From the NCBI RefSeq assembly GCF_964204645.1, contig NC_134025.1:31464001-31528000 (forward strand): a stretch of DNA of 64,000 bases, read 5' to 3'. Every line of letters begins with the position of its first letter. Position 1 is the stretch's first letter. The notes beneath the pieces are model-generated. The model saw nothing but the letters and a program-made list of their open reading frames with translations, searched no databases and had not been told where the DNA came from. The stretch is from Tubulanus polymorphus. Its lineage: Eukaryota > Nemertea > Palaeonemertea > Tubulaniformes > Tubulanidae. A program made the position numbers and the translations under genes. Of this stretch, positions 11,686 to 22,397 are shown in pieces.

Positions 11686-12711
11686 TTGTAACAACGAATG
11701 ACAAATTGCAAAATCAATCATATTTATTCTCATACAACAATTATACAAAATGCCAGGGTTGTGCCCGAGGAATTATAACGTAAGCTCCTCAAACACGTGG
11801 ACTTTCAAAAACAACTAGTCCAACTACCATAGGCGTATAAACTATAAACAAGACGCCCATATAGCCTAAAAAAATAAATTGTCTGACAAACTTCATATAG
11901 TACAGTGTACGTTCGTAGTTCACACCATGCACGTGGAAAGTGATGAGTAAGGGAAAACCCCGGCACTACCATCTCGTGAAAATCATGTTTGTTCGGCTCT
12001 AAAGATGACTCATGATTGCGGCGCTGACATGCGGCTGCATATGCTATATAGGTCAATGATCCAGTTATTTAATTTTACTGATTTAAGACAAATGAGTGTT
12101 TTTTTTCCTATATCGAGGCTGATCCCAGTTGTCGATTAAATAACGTCTTTTTGTGAATCCTACTCTATGAAGAAACTATATGGTGTAGAAGTAACGATTG
12201 GGGAAGGGGGTTTATGGTATTTCAGTAATGTTTTCAAATATAAAAACGAATCTTGGAGTAATGGATCCGTTAAAATTATAGGAAAGATGATTTTAGTGGT
12301 CGCCCCGGAATTTGGGTCAGATTCGCGTCCGAAGTCCTGTACGTCCGAGTTAATCCGAGCCTGTGGCCGCAATTTAGGAATGAACGGAATCCCCATTGAT
12401 GTCGTCATACGCCTTGTTCAGGAAACCCCTCCATAAAAACCGTGAGTTTCACTTTTTTGAAACATATTTTACTGTAAGAATCAATGTTTATATGTTCTGA
12501 TTTAAACCTGCGGCTGCAAAAAACTCAGAAGCCTAGATTAGGGATTAGGGGAGGGGGTATAGGCCGGATAATTGAAGAGACCAGCTTTGATGTATGTGGC
12601 GTGATGTGTTAGTTTGTTGCGCTCTTCTCTCCCCCCACCCCCTCCATGACTCCATGATTTGAAAGTTTAACAATGTGTTTCCATGCCTACATACCAAACA
12701 TCAGTTGGGCC

Positions 12712-12801
12712 TGACACTAAACGTTTTTGACCCCAGTATCCTAGGTAATATATAGCCTATGATAGCACCTAGGATACTGGGGTCGAAAGTGTTCGTGTCA
12801 T
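12712..12801. mobile_element. palindromic MITE, copy 1
   Basis: Perfect 18-bp inner inverted repeat GACCCCAGTATCCTAGGT (12729-12746 and 12767-12784) around a 20-nt loop. Imperfect pairing continues outward to TGACAC/GTGTCA. The same inner arms occur in the element at 12963-13083. Confidence 0.75.
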
Positions 12802-12962
12802 TTCCATGTCGGTTCCACTCTTCAGTTCAATATCAGTAAGTTGTAAATTCTTACATGAAACGTTTACTATGAAGCCTCTCCTAATTTCCACCAGTATAAA
12901 ACGACCCTTGCTATGTCCCATCATTCCTAATAGCCGTAGTCTAACCCAAGAACACCTGCAAT

Positions 12963-13083
12963 CACAGGGACTTGACACATAAGGCTTTTGACCCCAGTAT
13001 CCTAGGTACTATATATAAAAAGTATTTTTATATTCAGTACCTAGGATACTGGGGTCAAAATCCTTTTGTGTCAAGTCCCTGTG
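12963..13083. mobile_element. palindromic MITE, copy 2 (121 bp hairpin)
   Basis: CACAGGGACTTG at 12963 is inverted as CAAGTCCCTGTG ending at 13083. The inner arms are the same GACCCCAGTATCCTAGGT pair as copy 1, separated by an AT-rich loop. Nearly the whole element folds on itself. Confidence 0.8.
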
Positions 13084-13161
13084 CCTGCAATTTTAGATTG
13101 CCACATTATTTACCTATTGCTCTTTTCTTCATTTTAGAATTAATATTTTGATTGTTTATTA

Positions 13162-13295
13162 ATGAGTCGAATAATTGGGCGTTTAGTCCGATCATTGACG
13201 ACAACATCATCACTAATTAAACCTTCATCAATATTCATAAAACCAGCAGCAGCAGCAGTGCGATCTACACCAGGATTCATAGTCAACTTCCGCAG
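13162..13295 (+). CDS. DPP3: DPP3 alternative first exon with mitochondrial-type presequence
   Basis: ATG at 13162 opens 44 codons and ends in phase 2 (AG) at a GTAAATG donor, matching the phase needed by the exon at 14624. The encoded N-terminus ([20 protein letters not shown]...) is Arg/Ser/Thr-rich, lacks acidic residues and is amphipathic in character, as expected of a matrix-targeting presequence. The link to DPP3 is inferred from phase and position. Confidence 0.55.
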
Positions 13296-16200
13296 GTAAA
13301 TGCATCACAAACCTAGTACAGTGGCCTCCACAAGTTTTAAACATCTCTCACATTAAGATTTATATCGATTTCAATCACTACACATTTTATAATAATTATT
13401 TAATTGTAGTAGTAAAAATACTGAATACAGTTAAACTCACGACTTTGTTTGGATCAGTCATTGTCCCATACTGATGTCATCTCTATTTTAGAGTCTCAAA
13501 ATTTGTATTTCTAATTCAATTCAGTGTAGGCCTAAGTCATTGTCATTGTGATAAATTATCGTCACAACTACAATGACGCTGAGCGAGTTTTACTGTAATC
13601 AGTTCACTAAAACCTATCATCACTGCTTTCTGTGCCCGAGTTCTTTTTACGTAATTTAGTTGAAACGTTTGTTTAATTAGTTTTTGATTTGTTTCTCGAT
13701 GGTTAGTTGTATTTCTGGCCGACGGGGAATAATGGCGTCTCCGCAAGTCGTTGAAAAAGCTAAAGAATTACGAGCAGAACGGCAACGCAGGTTAGACTTA
13801 TAGCGCCATCTATAGTCTATTTGTGTAAATGTCTGCTTCATTTTACGCTGTTGCTTTGTATATACTCAATTTGCTTTTCCTTGTTTCTCCTTCCTGAGTT
13901 CGATGGCATCAATAGAGAAGTTGTTTTTTGTTCATGGTTTTTATTTTTGATCTACAGTGATCTAATGTCTGAAAAGAGGTAAAGAAATAAAACACCATTT
14001 CTGATATATTCTGAAATCTAAATTTTGACGTTTCTATTTTTAAACTCTGTTATGAGTGGAAGACATTTTAATGTTTGTTTGCTTTACTTGTCCTTGTTTT
14101 AGCTTTTTGTGTCTCATGTCAAACTCTTTCTCTCGCTTCAAAACAACACTAATAAATAATGCGGTTCAGTTTCTTATCTCTTCAAAAATTAATCATTTCA
14201 ACCATTTAACTGAAATCCTCGCTTTACAGAGACTAGCATGTTTTTTTTTTCTAATCTTTCTTCAGTTTGTTGTTCATTTTATTTGAATAACTTTTTGTGA
14301 TAAAGTACACATGTAGTATGTTAATTCCGTGTTAGTTCAAATAGACCAAGTTCAAATTGATTTGAAAATAAATATTGCTATCTATAAAACATCTATTTTC
14401 AGTTTATCGTGTTGTAATTGCGGGTTTTTCCAAAACAGCCTGCATTCTATAGCTTCATTTACTTCATTGCGTTTCAAATTTGAATTTGGCAATTATTTAA
14501 TGTTACCTTAAACTGCAGATAGTCCCAGTATTTAAGATAATTACCTTGATGATTAATTAATGCTATTAATTATATTATACCTATCAATAGTCGTCGTAAT
14601 TGAGATAATTATATTATTTTCAGTTATTCAGAGATAATTGAAGAAGAGAAAAGAATGACTGATTTATCGCAGTATATTTTACCGAATGAAACCGGTATTT
14701 GTTTGTTAGAATATGAAACAGCGTATAATGGTTTAACTGATACAGAGAAACAATACGCTCACTATATAGGACAGGCTAGTTGGTATGGAGGTCTCATCTG
14801 TCTATTACAGGTAATTTATGAAACTTTTCTATCCAGGCAACAAGGAAACCAATTAATGGAAATTTGGTTTAAGTTCACTGTTGGACAAACATCACCACCA
14901 GTTAATGTGAAACATTAAAATGTGAAACATTAAAATGTGAAACATTAAGAGCATATTAAGATTATTGTTATATTTTGTGTTGGAACTAGTCAAAATTAAC
15001 CCCCTACGACTAATATCCTAGATCACCAATATGGGAAGTTTATTGACTATACAGTGATTCGATTAATTCTATATTTCAGACGTCTCCCGAAGCGCCAGTT
15101 GTTTATAGTCTGTTACAGAAGATTTTCCGCGCTGAATCCGTTGAGAAGCTGGAAGCGGTTGCTAAGGAATCTGGCGTCTGCCAAGAGGAGTTCGTCGCAT
15201 TTCAGATTTATGCGTCTGCTATCTATTCTAACATGGGCAATTATAAATCTTTTGGCGACAGTAAAATAATTCCAAACATCAACAAGGTAGATTATTGACT
15301 ACATGAGTCATGACTTCAATGACTTTTATAAGTCATCACATTGATTAGTCTGAAGTCATCTATTTTTACGTCCCGATTTGTATTTATAATTCAATGCACT
15401 AAGTGTAAGTCATCACTTGGATAAGTCGTCACATTACTGAAGTCATCTCTATTTTTGGGTCCCGATTTGGATTTTCTAATTCAAATTACTAAGTCTAAGT
15501 CATCATTTAGATGAGAAGTCATTTTCCCAATTACAACGACTTCAGCAGCGACTTATGACTTTATCTATTGATGGTTTAATTGTAGGATAAACTGGAGTTG
15601 ATCATTAAAAACAGTGAAGCTTTTAAAAACGATCCTAAAAATGTCAATAAATTATGGGACGCCGTGAAAGATGATATTTATGATTTAGAAGAGAGAAAGA
15701 AATCGTTAGGTCTCGGAAAAAAGGTACAAATCTCAGATACGAGATATCTTAAATTATCAGATTTTGTCTGAATCAGAAATATGAGATATTTTGCTGGAAT
15801 ATGAGATATTGTGTAGAGATATCTATGATGATTCTTATTTTTAGGGAATTACGACTTATTTCTCATCAAATTGCGATCAAACTGATGCTGATCTCATTCA
15901 GGAATTCTTCAAGGAAAAGGTAAAGATTTGAAAGAGGAAGCTGAGAGTTAGATTCTGAATACTGAATCAGTGAAATTGTTGTTTTGTATGAATTTCAGAA
16001 TTTAAGCGCCTATAACACAAGATTGTTTAAAACTGTAGATAACGCTGGGAAACCTGTTTATGAAATCAGATTAGCTTCAGTTGATACAACAGGTATTTCT
16101 ACACACTACATTGTATTACCACTATTCTACATTGTATTACCACTATTCTACATTGTATTACCACTATTCTACATTGTATTACCACTATTCTACATTGTAT

Positions 16201-19200
16201 TACCACTATTCTACATTGTATTACCACTATTCTACATTGTATTTCCACTATTCTACATTGTATTACCACTATTCTACATTGTATTACCACTATTCTACAT
16301 TGTATTTCCACTATTCTACATTGTATTACCACTATTCTACATTGTATTACCACTATTCTACATTGTATTTCCACTATTCTACATTGTATTACCACTATTC
16401 TACATTGTATTACCACTATTCTACATTGTATTACCACTATTCTACATTGTATTACCACTATTCTACATTGTATTACCACTATTCTACATTGTATTACCAC
16501 TATTCTACATTGTATTACCACTATTCTACATTGTATTACCACTATTCTATAATTTATTACCTTAGTACTATAATGTACTACATTGTAATATCGTTACACA
16601 CAATGTATTACTGTTTGCATGAACTGTATTACCATTAGTACTACATTGTAATATCGTTACACACAATGTATTACTGTTTGTATGAATCGTAATAATTATA
16701 TTGATTTTATAGATAGTAAACAGGTCGGAGGATATAGAGCAGTTCCAGAAATCGGAACTTATCAATTCACGCCGAAACATAAAGACGAAGCAGTAACTAT
16801 AAACGTAGTTCGAGGGGATTATTCACCGTTACTCAAACAGGTCGTCGACAATTTGAATAAAGCGAAACAATTCGCGTCGAATGAGAATCAGAAAAGAATG
16901 TTAGAAGGATATATCGAGAGTTTTACAACCGGTTCGATACCAGCTCATAAAGACGGCTCGAGATACTGGATCAAAGATAGAGGACCGATCGTTGAGAAGT
17001 AAGTAATACAGCTGGAGCCAACCTTCAGCCACGCCTGGAGTCACCCCATCAACCTGGTGCCACCCTATGAGTCTCTGAAATCACACTTCAGCTCCTGGAG
17101 CCAACCCTTGGTCTCTGGGCCCACACTCTCAGTCCCTTGAGCCACACTTCAGCCCATGGAGTCACCCACAACCTGGTGCCCCTTTTAGATGGAAACCAAC
17201 CGATTGCCTAATCATCATTATTTTATGAATTACTGGGAAATAATAGAATGATTAAATGAATGTTTATTATTTAATTTACAGTTATATCGGTTTTATAGAG
17301 TCGTACCGAGATCCAGCAAAAACAAGAGGAGAATTTGAAGGTAAAACTCATTATATTTTAAAACGCTGATTAAATTGATCGATCTGAAATGAATATTTAT
17401 TTATATTTCAGGATTTGTTGCTGTTGTGAATAAAGAAATGAGCGCGAAATTCACGGAATTAGTCGAACACGCCGAACACCTGTTACCACAGTTACCGTGG
17501 CCGTCTGCTTACGAGATGGATAAATTCTTACGCCCTGATTTTACGTCGTTAGATGTGATGGTTTTCAGCGGTAGCGGAATACCAGCGGGAATCAATATTC
17601 CTAACTGTAAGTCATTGTTGTCATCGTTAATTAAATTTAAAATCGTGTTTCGTTCTGATTTCGCGAATTATTTTTATTTGAAGACGATGAAATCCGTCAA
17701 GACGAAGGCTTTAAGAATGTGTCGCTAGGCAACGTGTTATCAGCCGGATATAAAGACACTAAAGTCACATTCCTTACCGACTCGGACAAGGTCAGAATTA
17801 AACCCATCATTTATACCTATGTATTATTTTTACTCTAAGACTAATAAATTGGTGTATTGTTTCTGCAGGAGTTATTCCAGGAGTATAAAGGTGCATCGTT
17901 TGAAGTTCAGGTCGGGCTTCACGAATTGTTGGGTCACGGCAGCGGAAAACTTTTCCAACGTGAAGCGGATGGAAAATTCAACTTCGATATCGACCACGTT
18001 AAACACACTGAAACTGATGACAAGGTAAACAAAACTCTTCTTCAAATATATATATATATATATCATCTGGTATGAATATATCTGGACCCGGTTCTACAGT
18101 TGTGAGTTAGAGTTAACTCTGAGTTAAAGTTAGTTCATTTTCAATTAGTTAACTGTAGAGTTAAATCTTAACTCAGAACTGTGGAACTGGATCCTGATTC
18201 ATAATCCTCGCTCATATATCTATTTGTCCTATCTGTATCTCAGTCATTGTCTCTTAGTTCCCGTTTCTAACCTTCCTTAGTATTATCTATATTTTAAATT
18301 TACGGTTAATCATTATCAAATTATTTACATTTCTGTGATGATGAAGTTCAGTCAAATCTTTCGAAATTGTCGGAATAAATTATTATATCATCCAACTGTG
18401 GGTTTTACTCATTAACTCTGAAATACTGAGATTAATTGTTGTGTGTTGGTCTCCTCTCTGTTTTTCGTCGGGTACCGAGTATCGAGTGGATTAAACCCTT
18501 ATTATTATTAAACCCTTAAGCTTTATGTTTCCATCTCAAACACGCTGATCATGGCGTCCACGCTCCCTCTACAAAAAACACATCACACAATCAATATTAC
18601 TATATAACATTATATCTGAATCTTCCAGTCAAATTGATCTGTTGCTGCCTCTATCGAGCAAACATCTTGGCAGCTTGTTCTGAGGTAGTATTATTTGGCT
18701 ACAGAGATCAGTTTTGTATTTGTAGATTAAATCATGGTATGAACCTGGAGAAACTTGGAATTCTAAATTTTTGAATATAAGCTGCTCATACGAAGAATGC
18801 AGAGCGGAATGTGTCGGTCTTTATTTGTGTCTGAATTCAGAAGTTTTGAGGTGCAGTAAATCTCTTCATTTCTGTAGTTTCTTTCTTTCGTTCAAATTCA
18901 AAAATCATTCAAATAAAAAAAAAACCGGTTTCTATTATTGTAGAATATTTGGTCACGATGGAGATAAAGCCGATGATATAATCTATGTGAATTGGTTATG
19001 TATGGTTAGAGCAGGTTTACTGGCTTTAGAATTCTACAACCCACAGTCGAGAGCTTGGGGTCAGGTAAAAACAAAACCCAGAAAATCTCAACGATTATTA
19101 GCGGTTTTGGATTTTACAATTAGTTGTTTTGTATTTTAGGCTCATATGCAAGCGAGGCATGTGATTTTGAGGGTTCTGTTAGAAGCCGGTGAAGGACTCG

Positions 19201-21549
19201 TAACTTTGAATAAAACCGTCGGTGAAGATGGCGATCCTGATTTACTGATTCAACTAGATAGAAGTAAAATATCATCTGTAGGAAAACCAGCGATCGGAAA
19301 ATTCCTCAGGAAATTACAGGTAAATAATTCTGAATTCTGGTGAAGTTTCTTTCTATATTTCTCCTCTGGGCTCTACAGGATCCTGACAATGACAGAGTTT
19401 CTTTCTGTAGTTCTTCTCTGAGCTCTACAGGATCCTGACAATGACAGACTCACAAATGAGTTTCTTTCTGTGGTTTTCTGAGCTCTCCACCCCTGACAAT
19501 TGATTGTTAGAATCCTGACAGTGACAGAGTTTCTTTCTGTAGTTCTTCTCTGAGCTCTCCACCCCTGAAAATTGATTGTTTGAATCCTGACAGTGACAGA
19601 GTTTCTTTCTGTAGTTCTTCTCTGAGCTCTCCACCCCTGACAATTGATTGTTTGAATCCTGACAGTGACAGAGTTTCTTTCTGTAGTTCTTCTCTGAGCT
19701 CTCCACCCCTGACAATTGATAGTTTAAATCCTGACAGTGACAGAGTCTCTTTCTGTAGTTCTCTGAGCTCTCCACCCCTGACAATTGATAGTTAGAATCC
19801 TGACAGTGACAGAGTTTCTTTCTGTAGTTCTTCTCTGAGCTCTCCACCCCTGACAATTGATTGTTTGAATCCTGACAGTGACAGAGTTTCTTTCTGTAGT
19901 TCTTCTCTGAGCTCTCCACCCCTGACAATTGATTGTTAGAATCCTGACAGTGACAGAGTTTCTTTCTGTAGTTCTTCTCTGAGCTCTCCACCCCTGACAA
20001 TTGATTGTTTGAATCCTGACAGTGACAGTGTTTCTTTCTGTAGTTCTTCTCTGAGCTCTCCACCCCTGACAATTGATTGTTTGAATCCTGACAGTGACAG
20101 AGTTTCTTTCTGTAGTTCTTCTCTGAGCTCTCCACCCCTGACAATTGATTGTTTAAATCCTGACAGTGACGGAGTTTCTTTCTGTAGTTCTTCTCTCGAG
20201 CTCTCCACCCCTTATTGGTCTACTGCATGAGATATAAGGTTGAAATTAGCGATGTAATTGTTAATGATGTTTGATTGTAAGTGTTTAATGATGTTTGATT
20301 GTAGGTGTATAAAGCTACCGGTGATTATAAATCAGGTAAAGGTTTATATGATCATTATTCTACGATTCATGACGATGAAGATCCACATTTCTTACGATTG
20401 CGGACGATCGTTTTAAATCGTAAACAACCGAGGAAAATGTTCGTCCAGTGTAACACAACAGTTGAAGGTACGAGAGAGTAACTCATTAAACTTAACCTTA
20501 GAATATTCCTCAAGCCCTGTGCCCCAGCCAGGAATACGAGGTAGCCATGGGCCCCAGCCACTAATGCCCCAGCCAGTAGTACAGGTAGCTCTGTGCCCCA
20601 GCCAGTAGTACGGGTAGCTCTGTGCCCCAGCCAGTGGTACGAGGTAACTCTGTGCCCCAGCCAGTGGTACGGGTAGCTCTGTGCCCCAGCCAGTAGTACG
20701 AGGTAACTCTGTGCCCCAGCCAGTGGTACGGGTAGCTCTGTGCCCCAGCCAGTAGTACGAGGTAACTCTGTGCCCCAGCCAGTAGTAAGGGTAGCTCTGT
20801 GCCCCAGCCAGTAGTACGAGGTAGCTCTGTGCCCCAACCAGTGGTACGGGTAGCTCTGTGCCCCAGCCAGTAGTACGGGTAGCTCTGTGCCCCAACCAGT
20901 GGTACGGGTAGCTCTGTGCCCCAGCCAGTAGTAAGGGTAGCTCTGTGCCCCAGCCAGTAGTACGAGGTAGCTCTGTGCCCCAACCAGTGGTACGGGTAGC
21001 TCTGTGCCCCAGCCAGTAGTACGAGGTAGCTCTGTGCCCCAGCCAGTAGTACGGGTAGCTCTGTGCCCCAGCCAGTGGTACGAGGTAACTCTGTGCCCCA
21101 GCCAGTAGTACGGGTAGCTCTGTGTCTCAGCCAGTAGTACGGGTAGCTCTGTCCCCAGCCAGTAGTATTGGTAGTCCTGGGCCCCAACCAGTAGTACGGG
21201 TAGCTCTGTGCCCCAGCCAGTAGTATTGGTAGTCCTGGGCCCCAACCAGTAGTACGGGTAATCCTGTGCCCCAACCAGTGGTACTAGTAGACAGGATAGG
21301 AGTTGATAACTGTACTGTGGTTAAGTGAGCTTCCAACCTTACTGTTAGTCACTCCATCTGGTGATGAGATTTCTGACCTCCTAATCACTGAAATATTGTG
21401 TCTTCATTTCAGATGGTAAAGTATCGATGAAATCGTACGAATCCACTCCTGCTGGTTTAATTCAATCGTTTATTGACAGATATCCAGAGCAAATCGAAAC
21501 TGAACTGTTGAAACTCGCTGAAAATGATAAACATCATTTCAATTATTGA
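13162..21549 (+). CDS. DPP3: dipeptidyl peptidase III (zinc metallopeptidase, M49)
   Basis: DPP3 removes dipeptides from the N-termini of short peptides. Human DPP3 is cytosolic and also binds KEAP1. Exons: 14624-14810, 15080-15286, 15586-15723, 15845-15919, 15999-16092, 16713-16998, 17282-17340, 17412-17606, 17684-17790, 17869-18024, 18726-18850, 18944-19064, 19140-19319, 20305-20467, 21413-21549; all phases agree. From the ATG at 14655, which aligns with the human start (QYILPNE), the protein is 732 residues, against 737 in human. HELLGH (about 457-462) and EECRAE (about 514-519) supply the zinc ligands and catalytic Glu. [23 protein letters not shown] and [17 protein letters not shown] are family hallmarks. 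The frame is open upstream of 14655, so first exons at 13162 or 13732 give 787- or 762-residue forms. Introns 6, 14 and 15 of the gene hold large minisatellites. Confidence 0.95.
13732..13790 (+). CDS. DPP3: DPP3 alternative first exon (charged, cytosolic form)
   Basis: ATG at 13732 (context AATAATGG) encodes 19 codons ([19 protein letters not shown]), then AG and a GTTAGA donor, again in phase 2. It shares acceptor compatibility with the 13162 exon, so the two are probably mutually exclusive promoters or starts. Confidence 0.55.
13958..13978 (+). CDS. DPP3: possible 21-nt microexon of DPP3
   Basis: Exactly 21 nt between a TTTTGATCTACAG acceptor and a GTAAAG donor, phase 2 in and out, adding DLMSEK-type residues without changing the frame. 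It also contains an ATG that could start translation. Short exons are easily imagined, so this is tentative. Confidence 0.35.
15310..15560. repeat. dispersed repeat with motif GTCATCACATTACTGAAG
   Basis: Two or more diverged copies in DPP3 intron 3. Related copies lie near 590-640 and 13440-13560, each combining a GTCATC(A/T)C core with TTTGTATTTCTAATTCAA-like sequence. The element class is not clear. Confidence 0.5.
16107..16553. repeat. 21-bp minisatellite, about 21 copies (DPP3 intron)
   Basis: Near-perfect head-to-tail units of TACATTGTATTACCACTATTC-type sequence; the only common variant is TTTCC for TTACC. The unit length is divisible by three, so several frames stay open without being coding. 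It is followed at 16556-16682 by two copies of a 63-bp unit rich in the same ATTGTA phrases. Confidence 0.95.
17001..17185. repeat. degenerate CTGGAGCCA/CACCC repeat in DPP3 intron
   Basis: Imperfect copies of a unit mixing TGGAGTCACCC, AACCTGGTGCC and CACACTTCAGC. It is clearly repetitive, but the period is not regular. Confidence 0.5.
18084..18194. mobile_element. MITE-like element with 25-bp TIRs (DPP3 intron)
   Basis: The left end GGACCCGGTTCTACAGTT and the inverted right end GGATCCAGTTCCACAGTT match over 25 bp with a few mismatches, enclosing AT-rich GAGTTA repeats and the phrase AGTTCATTTTCAATT. A shorter decayed relative sits at about 36585-36660. The same end sequence is the unit of the minisatellites at 3890-4115 and 4615-4862. 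Confidence 0.6.
19345..20215. repeat. 72-bp minisatellite, about 12 copies (DPP3 intron)
   Basis: Units contain CCTGACAGTGACAGAG, TTTCTTTCTGTAG, TTCTTCTCTGAGC and CCACCCCTGACAATTG. Each unit includes a pyrimidine tract followed by TAG, which mimics a splice acceptor. The long frames on both strands here are repeat artefacts. Confidence 0.95.
20500..21290. repeat. 29-bp minisatellite, about 27 copies (DPP3 intron)
   Basis: Units of CCCCAGCCAGTAGTACGGGT plus AGCTCTGTG with GG/AG and T/A variants. The minus-strand open frames through it are not genes. Confidence 0.95.
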
Positions 21550-21575
21550 AACAAAGTTCAAAACTGCAAAAAATC

Positions 21576-21581
21576 AATAAA
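21576..21581 (+). promoter_or_regulatory. DPP3: poly(A) signal of DPP3
   Basis: AATAAA occurs 27 nt after the TGA at 21547-21549; a second AATAAA is at 21639-21644. Either could end the transcript. Confidence 0.6.
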
Positions 21582-22078
21582 TTTTGTCTAAGAGTATAAT
21601 GTTTATAACAATATACATTATGATTGTAATCAGTAATCAATAAACTCAACACCAGTTTAAATTGTAGTCAATTCATCAATGGGAATTTTCACAGGAATCT
21701 CTGGATCTTTAAAGACAGACTCAGGTGGGACATGTTCAACATCTAAGTCAAACCCAGTAACACCACACAAATGCTAGGTATTTCTTTATCAGTCTAAGTG
21801 CCACTCAATCGCCTAACGGAAAATCTTCAATACCTGGAGCCTTCGATAGTTGAAGCCATAAGCTCCTCTCGATTTAACTAGTTATTCTATTGCCACGATA
21901 CCATATTTTTGCCCTGCAACGTATGCAAAAAATATTTTCTCGCGCACTGACGTCAAGTGGTAACAGTATGAGGTATAAGTCATGTTTAAAATAACTTTAG
22001 CACTCTTTATGGAGATATTTTTCAGTACCCGGCGTGGCCGCAACCCGCATCAGATGTTCAAGTGCGTTCATTTATGTT

Positions 22079-22226
22079 AACCGTCAAGTGCTGCCCCTAT
22101 TCACATCATTAGCGGATAATGTAGGAACTAAACTGTCGAAACAATCTTCCTACTGTGGCACGCGAGTTATAAGTTAGTTCCCATTTTTACCGTCAACGAT
22201 ATGTATAGGGGCAGCACTTGACGGTT
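22079..22226. mobile_element. MITE with perfect 22-bp TIRs
   Basis: AACCGTCAAGTGCTGCCCC.. at 22079-22100 is an exact inverted copy of 22205-22226. The 104-bp interior is non-coding. The element lies between DPP3 and the zinc-finger gene, about 170 bp upstream of the latter's ATG. Confidence 0.8.
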
Positions 22227-22362
22227 GAGAATTAATGGCACAAATTTCCCCGTAAATATAAAGATCGAAAATGTTTAGGTTTGATTTATAACAGCACTTC
22301 AACACCTCGTTAATGTTCAGCTGATTCACGTGGCGGTGAAAACATTTCTTATAGTGGTGAGT

Positions 22363-22385
22363 CCCGGGTTCGAATCATCCTCCTT
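22363..22385 (+). repeat. B-box-like SINE fragment in the 5' region of the zinc-finger gene
   Basis: CCCGGGTTCGAATCATCC has the RNA polymerase III B-box core GGTTCGAATC. It ends about 13 nt before the ATG at 22398, so the predicted 5' UTR may be derived from a tRNA-type SINE. No clear A box is visible. Confidence 0.35.
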
Positions 22386-22397
22386 GGATAAATAAAG

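Larger units (their letters stand above)
9937..13161. other. intergenic region with small mobile elements, no gene seen
   Basis: No exon chain or family match was found on either strand. Open frames such as 12167-12436 (+) and 11805-12056 (-) lack splice context and family resemblance. The region holds inverted-repeat elements at 11428-11685, 12712-12801 and 12963-13083, listed separately. Confidence 0.5.

Noticed and set aside
12167-12436. 89-codon + frame between the GPCR and DPP3
   Set aside because: No splice context, no recognised domain, and an equally long antisense frame.
16081-16638. Long frames on both strands reading [14 protein letters not shown] and IVVIQCR repeats
   Set aside because: They arise from a 21-bp minisatellite whose unit is a multiple of three, inside a DPP3 intron with intact splice sites.
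19425-20230. 239-codon minus frame and several plus frames with [13 protein letters not shown] repeats
   Set aside because: Artefact of the 72-bp intron array; the frame ends with the array.
20367-21336. Minus-strand frames of up to 292 codons ([10 protein letters not shown] repeats)
   Set aside because: Artefact of the 29-bp array, antisense to DPP3.
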